From contig NC_056544.1 in NCBI RefSeq assembly GCF_910596095.1, forward strand, positions 9,533,155 to 9,597,154: DNA of 64,000 bases. Reading direction: 5' to 3'. Shown here one piece after another: positions 19,288-30,800 of this stretch. Under the pieces are notes generated by a model. It made no database searches. It was not told where the DNA came from and saw only the letters and a program-made list of their open reading frames with translations. Every line of letters begins with the position of its first letter. The first letter of the stretch is position 1. Both the position numbers and the translations under genes were made by a program. Source of the DNA: Thunnus maccoyii. Taxonomy: Eukaryota; Chordata; Actinopteri; Scombriformes; Scombridae.

Positions 19288-19868
19288 AATGAAGTGTATT
19301 CCAAGACTGGCTATGGATGGAATAACATTGGCTATATTTAATAAATGTATTAATGAATATCAGTTGTCGTGTTTTGAGCTTCCAGACTGTGCAGACATGA
19401 ATACAGCAAAAAACAAGGCTTTACAAAGTAATTAATTTAATAGATTTCTGTTATAAAAATGCTCATGACTTTAAATTTAGTCAGTGAAATATAATTATAA
19501 AAAATTAAGGCACTTTGTCTTGATTACAAATATAAAAGTTGACAATTGTGTCATCAGAAGAGAACTTTCTATGATTGCACTGAAAACTATGGTATGACGA
19601 CAAAACAAAAATAATAAATGTAAAACATGTTAACTGGCTTAAACACATCCAACCATATATCCTGCATGCGTGTCCACATATAAACAATATAAAATCTATT
19701 CTGGATATATTTCTTCAGTGTTAGGGTGGGTCTCTGTGGTTTACGCCTTTTCTGTAAAATGAAAAAATGTCAGAAACTTTTAGCACGTTGGTTCATGGAT
19801 ACATTACAGATTATTCCACAATAATAAAGAAAATGGTGTTAAAATTAAAGTGAAGGTTAGGATTGACG

Positions 19869-22800
19869 TTACTTTTTAATTCTCTTACTTGTTTGCTCCT
19901 GTGTGAAGGTGATATAAGAGTATACCAGACTCCCAGCGATGCTGTGGGAAACAAATATGACAAAATCTGGTCCCAAATTGGAAATAAGAGCTCATCAAAT
20001 GCTCATAAAAGAGGGTCGACACAAATCGTATGTCTGTACGTCTGTAAGCTTAGCATAGTGGGGAACAGCTAGAACCTGTAAAACTCACTAACCCTAACTC
20101 TATTTTTAGTATTTAATCCATACAAAAACCAAGTGTAAAAACAACAATTTGCGGTTTTATGTGGGGTTACATGCTGGACTATTTCTTGGCAGGAGCAGTG
20201 TCTCGGCTGGTTGTTTGGAAAATGCCCAGAACCAAGAAACAGTCCTGGACATAACCCCACGTAAAACCTCAACATGCTGTTTTTACACTTTGATCTTTGT
20301 ATGAATTAAATAAAGGAGATGGAACATGTTAATAATTGAGCTTTATAGATGCATTTTGTTACCTCCAGACAGAGCCAGGCTAGCTGTTTCCCCCGTTTCC
20401 AGTCTTTATGCTAAGCTAGGCTAACCTACTTCATTTTGATCGAACAGACATGAGAATGGTATCAATCTTCTCTTTTAACTCTCAGCATGAAAGCAAATAA
20501 GCATATTTCCTAAAATGTCTGTCTTACCTTATGTTTAGACCTATAAAGTTAGTCCAGGTGAATATGTAGTCTCCACCAAACACCATCCCAATGTAGGTCA
20601 CGAGAATATTCTGCAGGAATCACACGGGAGGTCACTGCACACATCTGCATTCATGAAAACAGCAAATAAAGGGCAGGACCAACTTTAAATGACCTACCTT
20701 GATGCAGCCCACGATGGAGGTGGTGAGTGCTGAGTTGTACTGCGTGCACAGCATGATGGAGTACATTAAAATGAAGCTGTGAGAAAGTTTGAGGAAGAAT
20801 TAGACGAGAGCAGCAGATATTATCTATTAACAAATGATGGGAATAGCAGTTAGTTTACCCCATGACACAGGAGAGGACAAACTGCACAACAAACAGCTGA
20901 TCAGACCATCCGTCATACTCCAAACCCTACACTCAAACACACACAGGCAATAGAGAGTCTCAGCACCAACTCTGATTGTCAAACACTAAATTATAAATTC
21001 ATATTTGTCTTAAAAAAAACTCCCTTACCATTTGCAAGTCTCCTGTGTAGTAAGCATACGCCACAGTAGGGAAAATCATGATCAAAGCATTGTAGTAGAG
21101 AAGCCCATATTTACCCAGATCCTATGAGAACAGCAGCACACAACGCTTTAAGACATCATATGCAAAAGAAGCATCACACTGAAGTCGTGATTAGCAGCTC
21201 TGCTCACCTTAGAGTCCAGTTTTTGCTTCATATAGACCCCGCTGGCCGCTGTTAGGACATTGTTCAGCATTATGAATATGTATCCTTCAAGGTCGAAAGC
21301 TAAATCAGCGCTGCAAAACACAGATCATGCCAATGAGTGAAATACATGCTTACACACACTGCCTGGGAACTGTGTAATGTGTGTGTGTCCATCTCACCTT
21401 GCAGCAATAAAGGCACCAAAGATCATAGTAAACACTGTGATCTTAATTGACGTAGAGAAAGTCTTTCTGCAGAGAAGAAATTTGATGCCAGTGATTAAAA
21501 TGACTCCTTTTCAGACGCGAGCACATTCTCATTAAATAGTGCAGAGGAAATGTAAAGCTGAACCTACTTCAGCAAGAGTCCCTCAAACACCATGGTAAGA
21601 AAAATACTGAACCTCCTCAGAACTGTAAACATGGGTAAACTAGGAGAGGAGAAAGCACCGTGTAATATTCTGCTGCTTCATATTAAGGAAATTATGTTTT
21701 ATATGATATAACAATATAGCAGTTAATAGATAACAAGCTCTAACTTGAGTCGTTGTGTCCCAAACAGTCCTGATATCTGATTGCCAACATAGAGGAGAGG
21801 CAGTGGGAACATCTGGAAACATACATACAAGACATGGTGAAGCCAGAGTGTAGTTTTGATCTTTAATATGATGTTCTCCTCTGAATATTATCATCTATTT
21901 GAGTCCACTTCATAATCTATCTTGTAGCTCACCTTCCGTGGTATACTCAGATCCATATCCGGGAATGAGATAACACCCATCATCTTTCCGATCCTCAGAA
22001 CGACAATGGTAGCCAACATCTGTAGAGTTATTGAAGCAGGGAGACATGGTACATCATGGCCTGTTTGAGTCAACAGGAAGTTATTGATGAATAAGCTTCA
22101 GACTCTTTAGAGAAACTTACTTGGCCGATTCCAACACATGTTGATGATGGAAATCTGCAATACATGTAGACGATGTTATGAATGAGGAAAATTACGGACA
22201 AAGCAAAGACTCAACTGATATTTCATTAAAACAGTAGAATACTGATGGCCTAAAATAAATCTCTACTTCATCATCATGCAAGACAGCTGCTTCTCTACTG
22301 CAGGTCAACCTCTGGTTCACTGCCCATCCAGGGCAGCAGATACCATCAAGGACAACAGTGTCGTCTGTGATATTTCTGGGAAATATCATCACATGAGGAG
22401 AAGGAGTTTACATTCTGCAATTACATACATATTACACAGCTAATTTGTATATTTTTAGACTAAATTTGATTTAAAAAAGTTAAATATGTTTAAATAATAT
22501 GGATTTGTTTTCTCCCCAGGAACTGCAAAGCTGGGAAAAGAACATTATGTAGAGACAATGACATAAAGTCACTTAATAAATAAATTATTGCACTTACATA
22601 CAATTTTGAGGTACTTGCACTTTACTTGAGTACTTTCATAGATACATAGATACTTTCATAGAGGGTAAATCCTGTACTCTACTGCATAACATTTAAGGTT
22701 ACTAGTTACAAATTATGATCTTAGGAAACCTATAGTGAACATATATTATATAATGCAGTTATACATAAATATGCAACACTATATAAATAGTAGAATTATC

Positions 22801-24876
22801 TCCACTTTGACCACATATCACATTAAAATGCTGCTTACACATTAATACATCTGTAATAATAATCAAATGTATTTTTTTTTCTGACAGGGGTCTCTCTTAT
22901 GTATAACAAATAAATTTTTACTTTTGAAATTTCTTAAATTTTTACATTTTGGTAATAATATGTTCTTTTGTAATTGACAAATTTTACATTCTACTATTGT
23001 GACTTTTACTTAAAGACATACTATGCAGGATTTGTCGGTTTTTGTTTGTAAACACAACATTCAAAGTTGGCCCCTCCTCCCAGGCTCACACCAGAGAGAG
23101 AGAACAGCGGTGGTTGAGCGAGGTAGAGAGTGAATGAAGAGTGAGCGGTGTTGGTGAGGACAAAGCTGTGAATCAGAGAAATAAAACATTATTTTCTGAT
23201 TGTTTCACGGCGGTTATGTTCTAAAACACAAATAAACATGCGCACACCTCTGCACCACACTGCAGGAAGGTGCTGCATTGCTGGATTTTGTGTGAATGCA
23301 GAGCTTCATCCTGTCCACTGTGGCCTCTTTGCTCTGCATGTGTGTCGCTCAGCCCCGCCCTCAGTCTAGCAGACACACAGACCTGCAGCTCTTTATACAT
23401 CCATGACACAGAGACAGAGAGCAGAGTGGCTCAGAGGAGAGACAGACACAGCGACGTAACCTTGTTGCTATGCTACGAATCTCGACCTCACACCTGCACA
23501 CAGTTATTGGCTGGAGGCTACACACCCACTGCCCAAAGGTTGACGCCTTTTGTATGAGTCAACACATGTTTTTTAGGAAAATCCTGCATAGTACACCTTT
23601 AAAGCTGCTATAATCAATATATTTGCATTAACAATGGATCAAATGACTGTGTGTACATGAAAGGAGTCGGTTGTAGTAATGAACCAACAGAGAATTATCC
23701 CCCGACTCTGCAGTCACCTTCGGCACTATGAAGCGTTTTAGCATCTTTTAGCTCATTGTTTTGGTTTTACAGCCCACAAGTTTTCTGTTGTTTTCAAAGT
23801 TGGTGAACATAGTTTAGCAGTAATTTAGCAGCTAAAGAGCCAGATATTTTTGTGTCTGCTGGGTGTGTAAATAGCTAACTGCCTGATAGCCATATCAACT
23901 CAAAAGATGATAATATGTCAATGTGTTTACAGCTGCCCCAAACCCATGGAGTGGGTCACTTTTGACCCGGCTCAAGTATCCCTTTATAATTAGTCCCTGT
24001 ACCAAATTTTGAACCATAAACATATTTAGCATCCCTATATATCTTATCAGTCATTAATAAATGGGTTATTAATCATTCATTAATATTTCAGAGAACAGAG
24101 AGAGTATTTTCTTTTGGTTTGACACTATTCGTTTTACAGACAAAATACATTCACAATCATACTATATCATGATCTCATGTTATCTAAAACAGGAGAACAT
24201 GTCAGCCAGAATTATTCTGTGATTGTGTTCTATGAATCTTTCTGAAAGTGAAGGATGCGACAACATTTTTGAATGGTAGGTTTCATTATAACCATTAAAA
24301 CCATCAATCAGATTTGGGTAATAATATGAATACTTCTTCCACCACTGTGCAGAGAACTTTTCTGTCATGCAAAAGACATGACTGTAGAGTTAAATAAATA
24401 AATGTGACATTTTGTGATTCTTAAGGTGGGTTGGGTATAAAGGGGGTCTTTGTATGGTATATCTAAAATCCTGTATACAGCCCTGTCCTGAATGAACAAA
24501 CTGCTGAAGTGTACACACTCTCTGCCTGCCCCAGACAGGCTGAGAAAAGACGATTTCCCTTTCTAAGAATGAACAGAATCTACCTAAAAGTATCAGAGTA
24601 TCCTTCACACTTCATTAAACCTGTCACCACCCGTCCTTCACAGAGCAGCCTGTTAACTCCAGTTTGCACTTTGCACCTTTACCTGTAGCTGGTCAGGACA
24701 CTTTTGTTGACGACAACGATGAGAAATGAACTGACTCCATAAAAACCCGCAGCCAGCAGCTTCAGAAGCACAGCGGAGCTGTCACCGGATGTGTCTCTCT
24801 TGACTCCGGGAGATGCTCCTCCAGACGACAGATTTCTGTCGCTGAACTCACGTCGACGTTTATGGAGCTCTGCCAT
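19869..24876 (-). CDS. slc35d1: Nucleotide-sugar transporter SLC35D1 (UDP-GlcA/UDP-GalNAc, ER)
   Basis: Twelve coding exons run on the minus strand: 24876-24683, 22154-22121, 22019-21933, 21812-21745, 21639-21568, 21466-21398, 21310-21208, 21121-21029, 20926-20859, 20776-20698, 20610-20528 and 19941-19869. They total 341 codons, giving 340 aa (human 355). Family hallmarks are visible: '[20 protein letters not shown]' in TM1, '[12 protein letters not shown]', '[13 protein letters not shown]', '[17 protein letters not shown]', '[10 protein letters not shown]' and '[14 protein letters not shown]'. Ten membrane spans are expected. The protein exchanges UDP-glucuronate and UDP-GalNAc into the ER lumen for glucuronidation and chondroitin sulfate synthesis, and its loss causes skeletal dysplasia in mammals. 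The tail ([10 protein letters not shown]) ends in a dilysine KK; such tails often act in ER retrieval, which fits the location. A second ATG directly upstream (24879) could add one Met. Confidence 0.96.
20030..20522. repeat. Teleost repeat with a long fold-back in slc35d1 intron 11
   Basis: The arms 20112-20189 and 20232-20310 are inverted repeats of about 78 bp around a 42-bp loop. The shared core includes 'GTGTAAAAACA', 'GTGGGGTTA' and 'TTTCTTGG'. The right part (20367-20520: 'tctttatgctaagct', 'atggtatcaatcttctc', 'aaataagcatatttccta') is a widespread teleost element also present at 56830-57200. The repeat ends within about five bases of the intron donor at 20527, so the intron start is repeat-derived apart from the splice site. 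Confidence 0.7.
23014..23598. mobile_element. 585-bp TTAA-flanked MITE in slc35d1 intron 1
   Basis: Both sides are TTAA (23010-23013 and 23599-23602), consistent with a target duplication. The termini are imperfect inverted repeats: AGACATACTATGCAGGATTT on the left, and the reverse complement of the right end, AGGTGTACTATGCAGGATTT. TTAA duplication is the habit of piggyBac-type transposases, but the termini do not start with the usual CCY, so the superfamily is uncertain. The interior has no transposase frame. It includes a 'cacagagacagagagcagag' purine stretch. Confidence 0.7.
23603..23890 (+). repeat. Dispersed repeat, copy 2 (paired with 1437-1765)
   Basis: It starts directly against the TTAA of the MITE and shares the motif order described for copy 1 ('ccaacagagaattatc', 'tttagctcattgttt', 'gcagctaaagagccagatat'). 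It lies within slc35d1 intron 1 and is non-coding. Confidence 0.5.
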
Positions 24877-24879
24877 CAT

Positions 24880-26135
24880 TTAGGCAAACACTGGCGTTCA
24901 AACGGAAGCGTACGAGAGCTTTTGCACATGCGTACAACAATTTCACTCAAGCGGTATGAGAACGTTTGCCGGCGAAAACGGAAACGGGAAGAAGGGAACC
25001 ATCTTGATTCAATTATATTCTTTCAACTTTCGAGGAATAGTTTGCACTTTGTTAGCAAAAAATCTTAATTACCTTAATGTAACCTCATAAACTATGACTG
25101 ACCCCCGCTACTTTAAATTATTTGACATAAAAAGCAGTAAATACCTTTGAGATATTTTTGTTGTTTCTGAAAATGTTCCTCGGGGAAGCCGTATTCATCT
25201 CTGACCTAAAACGTCAACGGTAACCGTTACATCTTTGTTAGAATGGTCGTGTCTGAATGGTAACCCTATATTTGTGAACCTCTCGCGAGATTTACACGCG
25301 TTTCAAGCGATCATAACCCAAATCCCAGCCCTTGTCTCAGTATTGTCCATACAGTTTATGATATTGTCACATAATAGAACGCATGAATGCTTTTGTAATA
25401 CATCCATGACAGGACATCATTAATTTGTGACAGTGATTAATTACCTTTCTGGAAAGCACGGCCTCGCGAGAGGTTCGCAAATCTAGGTTTACCATCTAGA
25501 CACGACCAACAAGAGTTTGGCCTAAAATCTCACCATATAACTGACGAAATATAATTTTAAGACTTGTAAAACTGAAGATAAGAATTAAATCTGTAAACAT
25601 ACACACAATATACATGAATGACTGAATTAATTAAACGGTGTCAGTCAATTTATGTCTCAAGGTTGCTACTTTATTAGGTACAGCTGGCTAAAACTAACGT
25701 TTAGCTATTAATAACTTACATCAGCCCTGCAGTAAATCTTACATTCATGAAGTTTATGCCGTTTTTGTTTAAATTGTAAGTGTTGACTCAACTTCACTGC
25801 TATTTTGGAGGCTGCAGTTTGTGGTGTTTTTGTTATACTGTCCAATATATTTATTTAAATGAGGGGTAGACTAAATAATATCAACAATTGTCAGTATCAA
25901 GCAGTACAATTTAGGTACATTAGTTTTAGCTAATTGTACCTAATAAACTGGCAACTGACTGTAACTTCATATAACACTCTGGGCTGTTTACAACCCACTC
26001 AAATCTATAGCGTAGCACTAAAATACACCACAACCTCCTTGACATTTCAATGAAGAGTCCACAGCACGTTTGTTTACACCTTTAAAATCACAGCATTGAT
26101 TTTAAACAACCCAACAACCATTGGCAGAATACATG
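24880..26135. other. slc35d1-serbp1 spacer
   Basis: The slc35d1 promoter lies at 24880-25050, and the rest is AT-rich spacer with one clear MITE (25245-25507). The human neighbours IL23R and IL12RB2 were not found in it. Confidence 0.6.
25245..25507. mobile_element. 263-bp MITE with GGTCGTGTCT termini
   Basis: The left end GGTCGTGTCTGAATGGTAAC pairs with the reverse complement of the right end, GGTCGTGTCTAGATGGTAAA. Similarity continues to 'GAACCTCTCGCGAG', so the inverted repeats are about 46 bp. The interior of about 170 bp is AT-rich and non-coding. I could not identify a convincing target duplication, so the superfamily is open. Confidence 0.7.
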
Positions 26136-26153
26136 TAACACCTCTAAAGCAAA

Positions 26154-26159
26154 TTTATT
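26154..26159 (-). terminator. serbp1 poly(A) signal (candidate)
   Basis: AATAAA on the minus strand, about 1.7 kb beyond the serbp1 stop codon. A long 3' UTR is expected for this gene, and no nearer convincing hexamer was noted, so the 3' UTR is taken as about 26135-27834. Confidence 0.5.
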
Positions 26160-26550
26160 AGAACAGGGATGTTTGCAGAGAACGTTTTACCGTCATGTGG
26201 CTCAAACAGTCCTACAAGAAAACTGCTCCAGCCGTCTGTATCAGTGCATCACCAGCAAGTCTTTGCAGAGCACAGCATGTAAAGCTTTAAAATCACTCCA
26301 TCATGTCTACAATACAACCCCCCCCACCCACCCGCCCCAACCCAACCCAATGTGAAATATACCCGCTTCATTAAAATAAAATGCTTACTGGAAATGCTGA
26401 CACAGGTGGCTAAAAGCACCATTAGTTTACATTACATTCTGTAGCTCTTGATTGTTCCACAATGACAGCAGACATTTCTTTCAGACAAATTATGCATTGG
26501 TGCTGCTGCACTGACAAAGTAAAAATAAAAAACAGCAATTATGGTTTACA

Positions 26551-26586
26551 GAAGGGAAGGGAAGGGGAGGGAAGGGGAGGGGGGGG
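26551..26586 (+). repeat. G-rich GGAAG-type tract in serbp1 3' UTR
   Basis: The plus strand carries runs of three or more G separated by AA or A (gggaagggaaggggagggaa...), which could form a G-quadruplex in DNA. In the serbp1 transcript the tract is C/U-rich. A second G-run cluster lies at 27322-27346. Confidence 0.75.
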
Positions 26587-27834
26587 TGTTCAGAGGACTG
26601 GTGCTGATAAAACCAAGTGCTTTGAGATCTGAAAGACAATACAGATACTCTAAGAGCAAGATATGTCAACGGTCTATCTATCATTCTCACCTAGATTTCA
26701 ACAATCACTTCTCAAAAGACATTATGAACTACTTCAGGCGAGAACTTACAGTCTACCATTTGAGACTGGCAAGTTCATAGCAGAGGAATACTTAAATTCT
26801 AAGTAACTAGCTGTCAAAAATCACACATTCAGCTTCACACTTTGCTGCATTCATACCCTCACGCGCACACACACACTCTCTCACACACACACTTAACAAA
26901 AAAAAAAAAATACAATATTTGCTTAGTGGTCCTGAAGATACAAGTAGTACAGTCTGTATGACCTAAGAGGACCAGCCTAAAGATATACATTGGGCCCTGG
27001 GACACCCTGAAAACACAGGAAGCACATCTGGATCAGGGGATACAAAGCATTACTAACCACTGGTCCACCAAAAAAAAAAAAAGGCAAGCTATCAAAAAAG
27101 GAAAAAGAGGCATTTACTTTCACTGCACAACAAGCAGAAAAATACCAAGCTTTAGTAGGAAGTCACTTCGCCTGGTTACCCATCCTGAATTTGTGCCTCC
27201 CAAACGGGATGGGTAGTCAGGATCAGAGTAATTACACTTTAAATGCATGTTAAGCCATACTTCAGATATCTATTACAAGTTTCCTATGTAGTGTAGTGCT
27301 ACCACATCAGTGTGTATTACTGGGAGGGGTGGGGGCGGGGGGGGGGACACTCCAGTAGAAAGTCTTTTCTAAGATGATCCCATAATACTGAGCTAAAGTC
27401 ATGAGGAACGAGCACAAAAGCTTCAGGGGAAGAGATACACACACTTCAACCTAATCGCAGAAATGCATAAATTCTAGCAGCACAAAACAAAAAAATAAAA
27501 TAAAAAAAGTCAATGAAGTATGCATAATCTCTGAAAAAAAGAAGAAAGTATGAAAACATCCCTGCTTTCATGTTCCTAAATACAAAACTTCAGTGTAACA
27601 AGAGGTCCTTTTTTCGCCTTTTTTTTTGTCTTTTGTTCTCCTTTAAAACAGGTAAAATTTTAGTCCTCTGGTGGTGTGAGTGGTATGGGATGACAGTCTT
27701 TTTTTTGTCATTAAAATCTTTTTTTTTTTTTCTCTGTTTTCTTATATACTTGAAGATGTGGTAAGCATGCAAGCCTCGTAGAGGGGGGGGCCCCGGAAGG
27801 GCTGATGGGTGGGCTGGTGGTGGAAAAGGAGCCT

Positions 27835-30800
27835 TTAGGCCAGAGCTGGGAAGGCCTCAGGATCATCCACATTGGGGACTGACACTCCACTAGCCTGGTG
27901 GGGGAAAAAAAAAAAAAACACACAAGAAAAAGGACATGGTTAAACAGCAGAAATGTTTGAGAAAATAAATGTCAGTTTAACTGATAATGATTAGTTTCAG
28001 CCCCTTGTTGTCTAAACATGAGCAGCTGTAAAATAACTTTGTCTACATCAAATACACAATTGTCATTTAAAATCAGTAAATGTCTAAGTAAAGAATAAGT
28101 TAATTAGAGGACGATCAGTGACAGTTTGCAAGTCAGTTAATTGATCAACATAAAATCAATCAGCAAGTCATTTTTCAAGCATCAACCCTTGCTGCAAATA
28201 TGATGATTTGCTGCATTTCTTGGTTTCATATCACTGTTAATTGAATAGTTTTTGGACAAAATAAGCAGTGTGAGGACATCAAGTTGGGTTTTAGGAAATT
28301 GTGACAGATTCACTTGGAATGGGTAATGAGGACTGGTCTGAAATTGGTGCCGGCTCCTGACTGGTCAGAGGCATAATACCTGTAAGCTCCAGCATCATTT
28401 GGTATGGCTATCAGTAGCTGAACTTCATTCATTCATTTAATGTTCTGCATTTTTACTTTGCCTGCAGGCTTGTTTTTTTTCTGTAACAAACCACATGCAA
28501 ACTACACAGCCTGTCACTGGTTTACATCTCTCTCTCTCTGCATTCAGCACTGGTGCACCTATTTATAAATTTTAATCCCATTAAAATGAAAAACTATCAA
28601 ATCCTAACAATACCCATTCCTGTTCTCTAATATTTCACAGATAGACTTCACAGAACTAAGCACCATCACTGCAGAAAGCCTCCCCGCTGACATGAGATCA
28701 GTCTGTTGTGTTTTGCATCGTGGAGCATGTGGTTATTAGTCTGTTGTGACAGCGTCTGTGTTCCGCAGCACGTTTTCCAAGTCAGTGCTTTTAGGCTTAG
28801 GCCTTGTTCACGGTCAGTGAACTCGATCTTTTGTGAGGACACTAAAACCTTTGTTGCTAGCAGTGACAACAGCTTTTATTGTTACCTTTTCGGAACGTCC
28901 TCCCCCGCGTGCTGTCCTGCTGCCTCCCCCGCCACGGCCTCCCCTGCCTCCGCGAGCGCCCCCACGCCCGCGGCCGGGGCGGCCAAGGTCTCCAAAGTTG
29001 ATCTCCAGCTGAGATGTGATGTCGTTGGCTGGTTTGCGGAAGTGGTGGTCACTGGACTCGTCAGCGGTGGCCTGCTGAAAAGAGATGATGATAACAAGTA
29101 GGTTAGAGTTTGACTGCACTCTGTATTCGTTTTTCAAAGAATACTGAAGTGAGTGTTCTTTTTTATTCTTTTAGTGTGTATTGCTTAACACCAACATCAA
29201 CCACCACAATTAAACATGATTATATTATTCTCCATATTTGTAGGTGCATTACATAAATCACTATACAGATTGTTAGAAGTGAAATGTTTTTATGGAGTGT
29301 GTGAATGACAGACCAAAGCGGGAACTGCAGGCACCTTGTACAGAGTTGGTGGTTCTGCTTCCGTCTCTGAGGCATCAATCAAAGCACCGACAGGCCTCTG
29401 AAACACACAGATGAGAAGGTCACAAAGACCTCAACAACAACCTACAAGCAAGCATGTGTGTGCAACACCAAGTTCACACAGAAATTGCAATAAAGACACT
29501 AAAAAACACAAATGATCATTTTCTATTTACACTACATTAATTAAAAAGAAAAGCAAACAGAGAGAGGTCAGTTTTTAAAATTGTTTAAAAAGGCAACAGC
29601 ACAATAACCAAAAGTCTACACAGGTAAACATTTTTAAGCAAAAATGCCAAACATCTGATGCTTCAAAGTTCTCAAATATGAGAATTACACGTTATAGTAG
29701 GTCACACAGAAACAACAACCAGGCCATTTACATTACAGTAAATGTCATATTTTTGGGTTTTAGACTGTTAGTCAGACAGAAAAAGACATGTCACCTCGTG
29801 CTCTGGGGTAATGTGGTGGACATGTTGATGTTTTATAGAGCAAATGATTAATCAATAATGGAAATCATTGTCAGTTGCAGTCCTAGTGTCCACATTGGTT
29901 CCGTTTCTGTCTCACACTGATAAAATTCAAGCTGTGTACACAGAATTCAAACACACAAAGCTTCAGTTATGGTATCAGTCCATAAGTCTGCATGTTTCCT
30001 GTCTACATACTTCATGTTATCTGGGCTTTTCACTTTGTGCTAGAAAACTAAAACTTAGAAAAGGCAACACCTTGAGAGTATGTGGTTCATTATATTTGTC
30101 TGGTTAAACTGTTATTTTTTAAACTGTTGAAAATACATGTCAGTGATGTGTATTTGGACAAAGCTGGAACATGAGCCTGCACAGAGCCGGTGTAGTGTCA
30201 GTTAAAAAGGGAAAACATGTCTGTTCTGTTCAGTCGGACCACACAACAAGTCAGTCCTCCCATACTTACATCTTCACTCTTGGACTTGTGCAGAACGTAT
30301 CCTTTCTTCCACTGGCTGTCGGCTCCTTCGTTGGGCTTACGGATGTTGAACTCCACCTTGGTGCGTTCCTTGTCCTGCATGGCCTTCCACTCGTCCAGGG
30401 TCATCTCTTTGGGGCCTTCGTTTTTAACTTCTTCCACCTCATTCTCCCTGGAAAGCCAGCATACAACAATGTATGTAGGAACTTAAACCTGAAAACCGCC
30501 AATCCTCTTAGCTCTATACATGCTCTGTAATCCAGAGGCCAAGCAGGTCAGTGACAATGTTTATCCCATCCTCACTAAAGCTTTGTGACAAGGGATGAAA
30601 ATTGTAAGCAATTTGTTCAAGCAATAGTCGGCTGCCTTAACAATTGATTATCAGTTAATTCAACCTGGTCATCCACTGTTTGAACTACTGATGTGACCGA
30701 TGCTGGACGCCAAATCAGAGACATTGAGAGTTAAAAGAACAGATCAAGTAAATGACAAGTCACTTGAATGACAGATGTGTTGGACAAATCTAACAATTAA

